Positions 1 through 11,500 of a stretch of 64,000 nucleotides of DNA are shown here, one piece after another. Each line of letters opens with the position of its first letter. The stretch's first letter is position 1. The stretch is from Gadus chalcogrammus (Eukaryota; Chordata; Actinopteri; Gadiformes; Gadidae): assembly GCF_026213295.1 (NCBI RefSeq), contig NC_079426.1, forward strand, positions 697,548 to 761,547, written 5' to 3'. The notes beneath the pieces were generated by a model. That model did not search any database. It had not been told where the DNA came from and saw only the letters and a program-made list of their open reading frames with translations. The position numbers and the translations under genes are program-made.

Positions 1-417
1 CAAAATGTTCCTGAGGCTCTCCAGAGCCTCTAGGTGTTCTCCTGAGTCAAACGTTTTTTTTATAAAAGTCCCAGAAAGTGTGAAATGTTCTCAACATGGG
101 ATCCGTTGGATCTAGTCCTCAGGGGGGTTACGGTTACCCTTCACTTACCAGGGGGCACACTGCTATTGACTAGAAGGAAAGCTTGTTTCACTCTTTAGAT
201 GGCCATCAACCACACGGTAAAGGGGCTACACCAAGTAAACAGATATGGTGATTGGTTTCCACTGTTTTTCTAAGTGGCACCACTCAGGGAGGAATTGATC
301 TGACAATTGATCTGTTATTCTGAGGTTTCGGTAAAGGACAGATACCTAACTCCAAAAGTGCAGTTTATTTTCAGAACATGTCTAAAGAACGCAGCACAAC
401 AGTTAAACACAGGCACT

Positions 418-420
<3 letters not shown>

Positions 421-500
<80 letters not shown>
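421..500. repeat. (AC)n microsatellite
   Basis: Forty uninterrupted AC dinucleotides. Such alternating purine-pyrimidine tracts can adopt Z-DNA and are highly polymorphic in fish. Confidence 0.97.
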
Positions 501-503
<3 letters not shown>

Positions 504-833
504 CATAATACAGAAGTTGTTTTGGAACTCATTTTTACCCAAGTGGAGTATGAGGGTAGGGGAGAGGTGGCAAATAGCGTCTTAGAATGAGTTAGAAAAG
601 CTCTAAAACAAGACAGAGAGAGAGAGCAATAAGGGGTAATTGAGGGGTATACTGTATGTGTGTGTGTGCGTGTGTGTCTGTGTGTGTGTTTGTGCATGTG
701 CGTGTGTGTCTGTAGTACTCACCAGGACAAGCACAACCTCCAACAGACATCTTCTCACATGTTGGGCTTTGCTCGGAACGAAACAGCTGCGTTCAGTCCA
801 CACGTTGCTCGCATGGGCTAACTCTGTGGAAAC

Positions 834-856
834 ACACACACACCCACACACCCACA

Positions 857-918
<62 letters not shown>
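834..918. repeat. (AC)n microsatellite
   Basis: AC tract with a few CCAC interruptions near its start. It lies about 70 bp before a large CT tract. Confidence 0.95.
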
Positions 919-920
<2 letters not shown>

Positions 921-984
921 GGCGGGGAGAGAGTCAGAGGGAGTGGTTGAAAACTGCAAACAACATTTCATTGCTCTCCCTGAC

Positions 985-1176
<192 letters not shown>

Positions 1177-1305
1177 TCAGACACAGGAAGCTCAAGGTGG
1201 CGCTATGGCAGCATCTTTAATAGGCATACAGGCAGCACAAGTGGGAGAGAAGAGAGAGAATGCAGGAATAAAGAGCGGTAATGGTATGTGAGATAGGAGT
1301 TATAC

Positions 1306-1564
<259 letters not shown>

Positions 1565-1836
1565 GGGTAAGTGAAGGAAAGAGGAGGGGAGGGATGCAAT
1601 TAGGGCAAAGGATAAGAAAAAGAGCAAAGTCAAAAATGTGTGTGTGTGTATTTTCACGTGTGCGTATTTACTACACATGTATGCACGTGTATGTGTCTGT
1701 GCGTGCACGTGTGTGTGTCTGTGCGTGCACGTGTGTGTGTATGTGTGTCAGTGATGCATCGTCTATTTTTGCCTTGTGCTGCTATGGGAGATAAACATGC
1801 TCACTAGGAGCCCAGAGGCAGAGGGTCATTACAGCA

Positions 1837-1840
<4 letters not shown>

Positions 1841-1889
<49 letters not shown>

Positions 1890-1915
1890 TCACACACACA
1901 CACACACACACACAC
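1841..1915. repeat. (AC)n microsatellite
   Basis: AC tract interrupted once by a GTGTC step near 1887. Confidence 0.95.
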
Positions 1916-2029
1916 CCTGTCTCATTTTCGATTGATTTCTCCTGTCCCTCATTTTCTCGTATCTGCCATCTACCTCTTTCCATATATACTTCTTTCTCTC
2001 TTTCTCTCACTCACTCTCTTTCAATGCGC

Positions 2030-2033
<4 letters not shown>

Positions 2034-2086
<53 letters not shown>

Positions 2087-2135
2087 TCTCGCTCTCCCTC
2101 TCGCTCTCTCTCTCTCTCGCTCTCTCTCTCTCTCA
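2034..2135. repeat. (CT)n microsatellite
   Basis: CT tract with GTCTC and GCTC interruptions. Confidence 0.95.
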
Positions 2136-2722
2136 TTCTATTTTCTGGCCTTCTCTTTCTCTGCAGCACAGAGAGCAGCGGCGTTAATCACTACAGACAG
2201 TATTGATTAAAAATGCAAAGCCCACCTGGAGACCAGGGACACAGAGGACACAGGAGAGAGAGGAGAGTGCACGCAGAAGCATGCACGAGTCTCTCCCCCG
2301 CTCTCCCTCCCTCCCACTCTCTTAGGCACACACGTATTCACACTCATAAACACACACACAAACACAATGATTCCATCCATTACGAGAAGGATTCACTTAA
2401 CATCAAAACGATCACACAGCTCACAAGAGCTCACATAGAATTAAATAAACTGTGTCTATTTGTGCATACGTATGTGTATATTCAATGTAGTACAATTCAA
2501 TTGTTTTACATGGGTCCAATCGAATGTGACGTGTATGGAGTTCAGCTGTGTGGTCCATGGCTCACTGATCAATACATTAACAAGCCAGAACAAACCAAAA
2601 CCTGCCAGGCGCAGTCCACACACACGCCACCAAGGTGGCAGAGGCTTCGCAGTTAAATGTCACACACTGTTCACAGAGCTGCAGGTTCGCCTGATTATTA
2701 CACAGCCTCATCATCATCCTAA

Positions 2723-2723
<1 letters not shown>

Positions 2724-2771
<48 letters not shown>
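2724..2771. repeat. (CT)n microsatellite
   Basis: Short, pure CT tract followed by an AT-rich stretch with TATATA motifs. Confidence 0.93.
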
Positions 2772-2774
<3 letters not shown>

Positions 2775-3474
2775 ATACTGTGTATATACATAAATATATA
2801 ATATATACACATATATAAATCCCAAACAATACACCAAGTCAGCTTTCACATGCGATATCTCTCACCATTTATAACAAGAGTCTTTTTTTAAAGAAGGCTC
2901 AGAACAAAAGGTGACCACAGCATAACAACGGAAAAAAAGAAGGACAGACCAGTTACAGAGTGATTCTGTAAATGGCTGAGGTTCCATGCCTCAACTCAAT
3001 GCACGGCACTTTCTGTCACTCCTGGTCCCTGTCTCAGTTGAACACACACAAACGCACTTTGTCTTCACATCCAGTGATACGTCAACCATCTCTCTGAATC
3101 CTGCCGCAGCTTCATATAGCTGGGAGAAAAGAGGAATGCCTGCGCTCACATTGGGAGACTGACTGGGCTCACACACGCAAACACTCACACACAACTGTAG
3201 AGGAGAGTCCACAGGCATGCATGGATTCACCCATGCACATGTGCGTTCACGCACACATTCACATAAACACAGTAATATAAACAAATAAAGACTTCCACCA
3301 ACTGTACATTGCTGAAGAAAAACAACAACAAATACAAAAAGATTTCAGATTCATCATTCAGATGAACATGCTTCTGCCTTTCAGTAAAAGTATTAATATG
3401 GTTAAACGGTTCTAGTGGTCATACTTGAGTCTGTTTATCTAATTAACTCTGTGCCTTCCTTTTGTCTTGAGGCA

Positions 3475-3478
3475 TCTC

Positions 3479-3525
<47 letters not shown>

Positions 3526-3725
3526 GTCTCTCTCTCCCTCTCTCTCTCTCTCGCTCCCTCTCTCTCTCTCTCGCTCCCTCTGTCTCTCTCTCGCTCCCTC
3601 TGTCTCTCTCTCGCTCCCTCTGTCTCTCTCTCCCACACTTTCCCTCTCCCTCCCGCTCTCCCTCTCACTCTGCCTCCTATGTTTTCCTTACCTTTTGTCT
3701 TCTCTCTCTCTCTCTCTCTCTCTCT
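3475..3725. repeat. (CT)n-rich tract with higher-order CGCTCCCTCTGTCT units
   Basis: CT-dominated stretch. Between about 3550 and 3630 it contains a regular higher-order repeat of a unit built around CGCTCCCTCTGTCTCTC. It ends in a pure CT run at 3702-3725. Frames read through it in both directions are low-complexity artefacts. Confidence 0.93.
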
Positions 3726-4223
3726 GCGCCCGCGTCGTGCACGCACCAAATCCTCGCTGTGGCGGCGTGCGGCTCGCCCCCCCTCCCCTTCCTTCTCCTC
3801 GTTCAAAACAGGGACCACAGCGACCCGCTGGTCCGCAACACCGACGCAAAGTGAGTCTGCCACATGGAGACGGAGAGACAAAGTGAGGGGAGCTGGCAGC
3901 GGGCAAATTGGATGATGAGGAAGATGATGAAGGGAGGGAGAAAGGAAGAGGAGGAGGAGGAGGAGGAGGAGGGTCTAGGGTGGCAGCTCTGAACTGCGCT
4001 GGTATGAATATGACGCAGAGACAGCCGCCAGAGTCTCTCCTCCTCACTGATCCTCTCCTCCCCTCCCCAGCCCCATCCCTCCGTTCCAACAGGGAGACGA
4101 GCGAGAGAGAGAGGGCACTGTATCCATGGCAACGCCGGAGCAGTGGTGGCTATAGCTATTAGGGAGTATGAAGGGGTACAGTGCTGGTTCATCCACCTAC
4201 TGTTATTCGCAGTCTGTGTTTCC

Positions 4224-4238
4224 TCACAAACACACACC

Positions 4239-4328
<90 letters not shown>
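4224..4328. repeat. (AC)n microsatellite
   Basis: About 100 bases of almost pure AC. Confidence 0.96.
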
Positions 4329-4332
<4 letters not shown>

Positions 4333-5445
4333 TAAAACGAAAGCTGTGTAAGCCATTAACTTCTACAAGGGTGTGTTCCCTCCCTTTGTGTAGACAGAGA
4401 GATAAGGGCAGGCTTTGGATGTTATCCGTGACGGAAGCATAAGGGAAGACAAAAATTATCAAACTGCCCCCCAGGACGGTGAATGTATGCTCTTCAGAAT
4501 ATTCTAGTAAAAGGGAGAGGCATCCATGTAGTGATGAACCTGTGATCTCGTTCCCGCAGTGTTTGTTGGGCCGTGGATTAGAGTCCACTCTCTGCATGAT
4601 ACAAGAAAAGGTCAGCAGCATAAATCCACTGTTAACAGAAGGGATGTGCAGGGGTCAGTCAAGGTGAGGTTGCCTTCATAAGATGGAAATGGCTGCCTCA
4701 GACAGTTTAGCACCAGACAGCAACCATCCTGAAAGGAAGGCGGTACTTACCGAAATTGCTGTGCTCTTAATACAAATCAATCAATAGGATGATTCATGGA
4801 ACCAAGGTTATCAAATCCTTCTGCTGATTATTTGAATGAATGGACTTCCACTAGCTCACTTAAGGAAGATTGGATATATGCCAGGGAAACCCATTCAGGC
4901 CATTTCCCTGCCCTGGGACCACTGGGAAAGAATCTGTTTGATCAGTTTGATATCTGATCCCTGCAAAGACGTCCAAAGATGCAAGGCCTAAATGTTGTCA
5001 ACAATTTGGATGGACTTTTTTTTAGCTAATGAATAAGTCATAGTACCATTTTGAAAAGGGAAACAAAAAATACATTCACCTAATTACTTAAATAGAAGTA
5101 GACCCATAACTTTGACACATATTACAGGTTATAAACTAAGCATATTATGCATTCAAATACTTATATTTATATATGCTTTATATGTTTTCTAATTGTCCCC
5201 ATTCCAGGCCCATGTGTTCACTTCGCGACCCCTCCCAAATATGGAAGGCAGCCTTAAAAGAGTTGAAGCACGCCTAGTGCACAACTATCATTATTTCAAA
5301 AAGTAATATGAGTTGCATTTGACGTTATTTTGTACACAGGACTTTGATGAGACAAATCATAACATGCAAAATACAGTAAAAGCTCGCGGGCTTTGGTTAA
5401 CTCCAGAGTCGCACCGGGTTTCACGAGGCGAAGCGTCTTCCCCTG

Positions 5446-5487
5446 GCGTCATTTTGCGTCATTTTGCCGGGAATGGGAGACCACGTG
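5446..5487 (+). promoter_or_regulatory. pprc1 proximal promoter: tandem GCGTCATTTT and an E-box
   Basis: The decamer GCGTCATTTT occurs twice in direct succession at 5446-5465. It resembles a CRE/ATF half-site. A perfect CACGTG E-box follows at 5482-5487, about 90 bp before the start codon. No TATA box is seen. CREB and E-box control would suit a growth-induced coactivator gene, but binding is an inference. Confidence 0.4.
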
Positions 5488-5572
5488 TCTGTATCCCAGC
5501 GTGTTCTTCCTGTGAACGATTCATACTTTCAAACTGGGCTATTGACTCTGGGTAGGGCTTGCGAGCACTTGT

Positions 5573-5583
5573 AAGATGGCGGC
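5573..5583 (+). promoter_or_regulatory. YY1 / TISU-type element over the pprc1 start codon
   Basis: AAGATGGCGGC is centred on the initiator ATG at 5576. It is the YY1 core. It also fits the translation initiator of short 5' UTRs (consensus SAASATGGCGGC), with only the first base differing. This makes 5576 a strong start and suggests a very short leader. Confidence 0.55.
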
Positions 5584-8500
5584 TCGGTGGGGAGCAGGCG
5601 AGGAACTATTAACAGCCTGCAATTTGGATTATTTCGCTACTGATACACTACACGAGGTAAATGGAAACTATTAAACAGCATAATTGAAAGACGCAATGCT
5701 TTGGTTTAGCCTAATGTCGTTAACGGAGGTTGACTGCATTGTGCACAATGTCTGGACTGCCTATGGGAAAAGTGACACGTGGATACCATCCCGGTGTTTT
5801 CTAGAAAACTATTTAGTTCAGTGTTCTTATGCCATGACATAATTTGCTTATTAAATTGGTTTGAGGACAACATACGCTGGATATATAGCATCAATGTAGT
5901 AAGCGATACCTCCATTGAACCTTAACCGATGTGACTAGTAATGCCGGTTTACCACGTTGGGATGACTGATGGGTAGCAGGGCAGTTTCTGAATTCTTATC
6001 TTTTTATTATTCGTTTTCACTTTGACGATTTTATTGACAGTTCAATTATATTGTTTATTTGTTTTCGCCATGCATTTATAAATGTCATAGTTATTACAGG
6101 GTTATTTAACCGCTAGAGTAGTTTGCCTTTTAAGGCGTATGTGCCTGGTTCTTGAAACGTGGGTACTTTCTTTTTCAATCAAAGCTTATTATGAACACAT
6201 TGAACTGAAAGTTGCAGAAAATGAGCCACAAAGTTTAGTAAGCATGTTAAAATGGACTTCGACCATAAAGGCCCACCGGTGGACTGGCACAGCGATGTGT
6301 CCGGCTAGTACCACACATGCTCACTGCAGCAACACGAGATAGGCCCATAGGGTTGCAACTTGTGCTGCAATTAATTTAACCTGCTGATATTGAATGTCAG
6401 TTGGTGTGTCTGGGTGATTGGCCATTATATTGTGTCTCGATAGTACACATTGCGATAATCGCGTATTCTAGGAATGCCATTTATGTTCTCGATCTGCATT
6501 TCCCAAGCTGTGGCGTGTCACATGTCGCTAGCTTTAACGTTACACAGCGAAACGGAAATTCAACACAATTGTCATCCAGTGGGGTTATAATCTATGCATA
6601 TACATGCACATCGTGTATATAAATGGAGATCCCTTTGCTATTTTTGGAGATTTGTAATACACACGTGAGGGATTACTTTGAGGGGACCCGGAAACGCTGC
6701 CTGGTTTGTTGTAGTGCAACACGTGGGTTCCACGCTAGAGCGTAGCCTACAACAAATATGTCTGCGCACAGTACGCATGTACGGGCGTATACACGTGGTT
6801 CCGAGTATTTAGTATTGCAACAAACTGCCCGTATTAGTTTGTAACGTTGAACCAATAGCGACAATGTGGGTTGTCAGGTCCATAGTGTCACTAGTCTAAA
6901 AAATAAATAAAACAATAGTATGAAAACGTAGCCATCCCCACGTGTAAACGAAAAGCGTGTTTGATGCATGTCACCATTTTGTTTAAACACAAATGCATAA
7001 CAAATGAATAACATGCTTTTTGACAATGAATTTGTCTACTGAGGGGTACATGCCTATTTAAATGTGTACAATTATCCTAGAATACATTGGCCAGTGAGAT
7101 CTGCCATGCCAGTTTTTAAAACGTACGATGGAACAGTTACGACTTATAATAAACAATGTTGTTCTTATGTTACTAAATATGTTCTGATTTCAATCAACTT
7201 GAAAGATGTTGCCTTTTGCATTTTGTAATGCTGGTTAGATCAGAAACAGGCCTTCCCCGGCCCTCTGAAGAGTCCTTTTCACAACAACAACACTTTAGTA
7301 AATGTCTAGCATTCTAACCTACTTGGAGTTCACTTGTTGCCTAACATTTTTGGAATCAGTAATGCCTAATGTCCGGTTTTCAGATTATTAACAATGGTAA
7401 TGAATGGGGTCCAGCATTAAATCCGGTTTCAAACTAAATTTTTGGTCAAATGTGTTCTCTCTAGGATGTGGATCTGGACACTGGCGAAACCTTGGAGGCC
7501 TTTGAAGGATGTTTAGGCCCGTCAATCCTTTCCATGTTCGAAGATGTTCCAACAGGAGAGGCAAGACCTTTTTAATTACACATCTATGAATTTTCAATGC
7601 GCTGCAAGGGTTCACGTATTTTCACCACTATAAGAGCCTCTCATCTTATTTAATTGACATCATTATTTGATTCACATATATACACTACTCATATTTCACA
7701 TATATACACTACTCAAGAATCTCATGGACGGTGTGCAGCTATGTTAAGGTTCTGTTTACAACACGGATTGACTGGGTCATCGCTGCTCATAAAGAAGGTA
7801 GTGGGGTGAAGTTCACTAGAAAGGCCTCTGCTGTCTCCAATCCCCACAAAGGGAGCATAGTAATGCATTACGCTGACAGCCATCTAAATGGCTTGAGTTC
7901 CGCTCATCTCAGCTTTGTGTTGAGCAGGTGAAGGGCCTTGAGTTCCGCTCATCTCAGCTTTGTGTTTGAGCAGGTGAAGGGCCTTGACGATGAGAGCGAG
8001 GCGACGCTGCTGACCGCCCTGACAGAGATCCTGGATAATGTGGACGACGAGACCCTCTCTCCGTTCGACATGCTCCCAGACTCTGACCTGCTGTCGGGTC
8101 AAAGGGCCAGGGAGCACTCTCCGGTAAGTTCTCAGCTGTTGCCAGAGATCTGCACACACAGCGCTGTTGGATTCCGGCTAACGGCCGGACCATGCAGTAT
8201 GTCCAGGGCATTAGTCTGGCATTAATGGCCGTCGCCTCCTCCTCCTCACAGCTGCGGAGACTGCTGTGTCTGTCCCGTTCCCCTCCCGAGAAGGACACAA
8301 TCTGCAACATGAGAACACTGTCATCTGGCAAGGTAGGTTTTTCCTAGACTGAGTCAGTGGTTTTGGTAAGCTGCGGTCGACGGCTGGCTTCCAGTTTCTA
8401 ACGGGATGTCCCCTCTCTGCTCTTAGAGCCTGCCCAGGCCCCCAGCCGGCTCGGTCCAGAGGAGTGACGGCGAGGAGGAGGACGACGGCTCCCTCTCACA

Positions 8501-11500
8501 GAGTCCCACCAGGCTGCTCTCCTCTCCGGACCAGGAGCTGCTGGACTGGGGCGGCCTGTCCCTCCCACTGCCCTTCTCCATTGAGTCGGAGGACGACACG
8601 GAGGGGCTCTCTGTGAGCCTGGGAGACCTGGTCAGGCACATGCACCCCTACTGCATGGCCGTCTGTGTGGACAACGGAGAGGGGGAGCAGATGCTGCCCG
8701 AAGGAGGGATCCTACTGGAAGTGGTGGACCAGGGGGAGCACGGGGAGCCCATCCTGGCCATCCCAGACCTGGGTCTGCCTCTGGCGCTGCTGCAGAACAC
8801 TTTAGAGATGGAGCAACACGTTCCAGACGAATCCGACCGGGCTGCTACCGAAAGCTGTGAGGAGATTGTTGTTGACGACACGACCACCACCGGCGCGGAA
8901 ATGAAAGCTGAGATCATTGCCGCGTCGGTCCTGCACAGAGAGAAAGCCAATTGTGAGCGGAATAAGAAACACAAAGCGCCCAGGATAAAGGAGATCAGAG
9001 AGAAAAGCCCACCCAGGAGGAAAAGGGACCGTAAGGTACGAACTCTGCCTGAGCCGGTTGAAGGAAGGATACTCCGCAGCGGCGTTTCAAGGAACGCAGC
9101 TGACGAGTTGCAACAAAAACTAAAAAAAACAATAAAAGTAAAGAAAAGTGTGCCACTTGTTACCGATGTCTCCGATTCAACCTGCACCTCTTCCAAACAT
9201 AAGAAGAGCCTCAACGCATGCCAGACACGCACAGAAGTCACCAAATTGTCACTGCCCCGGGAGAATCGAGTTAATACAAAAGCAGTGACTGCCCGAAACT
9301 CAGTCCCAGTCAGAAGCCCCCCGAGCCGTCCCACCCCCACGGTCTCCCTCCTTCCACCCAGTGGGGGGCCCCGGCCCGCGGCGTCCCCTACCAAACAGGA
9401 AGTCTTATCTCCAGCTGTCACCGCAGCGCATCCCCTCCCCGGTGTTGTTCCTGTGTCAACGGATAGCTGCTCCTCTGCTGATGCTCCCACCACGCCTGAA
9501 GCATTACAAACCAACGGCACTGCAGATCAGCCTGCTGCCCCTGAAGGCAACCACGTCCCCGCTGCTGCTCCAGAGCCTAAACCCAAGTCCCTGAGCCTGG
9601 CCGAGTACCGCCGGCTCCGGCAGCAGAAGAAGCCCGCTCCCATCGAGAAGCAGGAGGGCAACAGCACCAGGTGGCCCAGCCTCCAGGAACCCCCCAAAGA
9701 GCTGCCTCCCATCCCCTGCCTGCCCGACCCGAGCCCCCAGGAGACCCGCCGCCCGGCCCCCGCCTCGGGGAAGAAGGAGGTGGAGGAGGTGAAGCCTGCG
9801 TGGCAGCCCACGGGGCCCGGCGCGCCCCCCACACCCGAGGCGCTGCTCGCCCCGCCCGCCTACATGGTGGCGTCCTCCACCAAGGCCGGGGCCGCCACCC
9901 TGATCTTCAAACGGCAACAACAATCGGTACCTCACCCCCCACAGCACAGCGCTGCTACCGCCGGCTCCAGTCCTGTGAAGAGCTCCTCTCCGGGGCCGCA
10001 GCCCAACGCATCACCTGAGAAGCCTTGTGTGCCTCGGAACTCTGTCCCTACCCCAACGCCTTGCTCCAAACCCTCAGAGAGCAAGCCTGCAAGGCCCCCA
10101 TCTCAGTCTGTAACTCCTAGCAGCTTGGTTGGCAGTGCAATGCCCGCCAAGGCCACTTCAGAGTCCCTTAGGACGATCGCTGCTCCCATGTCTGCCAATA
10201 TTGCCGCCAAAGCAAATGCACAAGTGGGGCCTAAGACGCCCGCTGCTACCTCAGTGAGTGACCCAGTCGCGGCTGCTAGTAAGTTTGCCAATTCTGCAGG
10301 TGTCCGTGACCAGCCTTGTTTAGCGGTCCAAGCTTCTAATCCATCCCAGGATATGAAGGCACTCCCTGTCAAGGCTGGAGCACAACAGTACGGCCCAACG
10401 TCGGTCCCACCGATGAAAAAAAAGACTGCATCACAAGCACTAATCGAGGCCTTCACTAGTGAGATTGGTGAGCGCTAGTATTTCCAATTATACATTTCCT
10501 TTAGTTTTCTTTAAGGCAGGCGATATTGTCTCCACGGTTTAGGGAGAGCAGCCTGTCATGTCAAAAGGTTTACTTACACACCGGCTTTTGCCGACCCCTT
10601 TTCCCAGGCATTGAAGCTGCAGATTTAACCAGTCTGTTGGAGCAGTTTGAAGAAACGCAAGGTGAGTGCTTTATTGCTGGTGTTATGGTCGTAGTCTTTG
10701 TGACAAGCAGGTCATGTTGGCTAATAATTGGTTGTCACATGGGTGCGGACCTGGCTACATGTAGTGTCAGAGCATCCCTTTTCCTGGTGGTTTCATGACG
10801 GTTGATGTTTGGTTTGGCGAGGCAGTGCTATCTCTGGGAAGTACGCAGTCTTCCTATGGTTGTGCTTCCTGTAGTCACCAGAAATGATACTCAAAGCCTC
10901 CTGGAAAAGCAGCTAAACCAGCTACACCTTAAAAGTATGCTTTTGATTTTTAGTTCCAAAGCTCAGCTTCATCTTTTGAGTGTCAGTCTATGCAAAATGA
11001 CTACAAAGCTTTTTCTCCCCCTCTGTAATGGGGGGTGCTCTGGGGTTGGCACGGCTGATGCTTTGTCGGCTCAGCTGCTGGAATTCTGCCTCGTTTGCAA
11101 ATCAATTTAGCTCCTCTAGCCATGCAGTTTTTGTCTGTGGTGATGTAAAGGCTCACCACAGAAACCTATGGGACAGTGGGTGCAGTTGTTCAAGTGGGGT
11201 GGTTGCATGCACACTTTGGCGGCGCCCACAATATTGCTGCAGTGGATCCATGGCAAATGGCCCTCCCTCCAGATTCATATAGGATTAGCGCTCCTTACTG
11301 TTGCTTCCACAAATAACCTGGAATCCAAAGAGCTTGAATGTTCAACAGTACCTATTACTCACTTACTACTATGAAATAAACTGACTTGAGAACAATCCTT
11401 GTTTGAGGACTTCATTTGTGGATGTCCCTCTATGACAAGTGGTAGACGTGCTTCCCTTTTAATCCTATTGTTTACTTTTTATCAATTGAGTGCTCTATAG

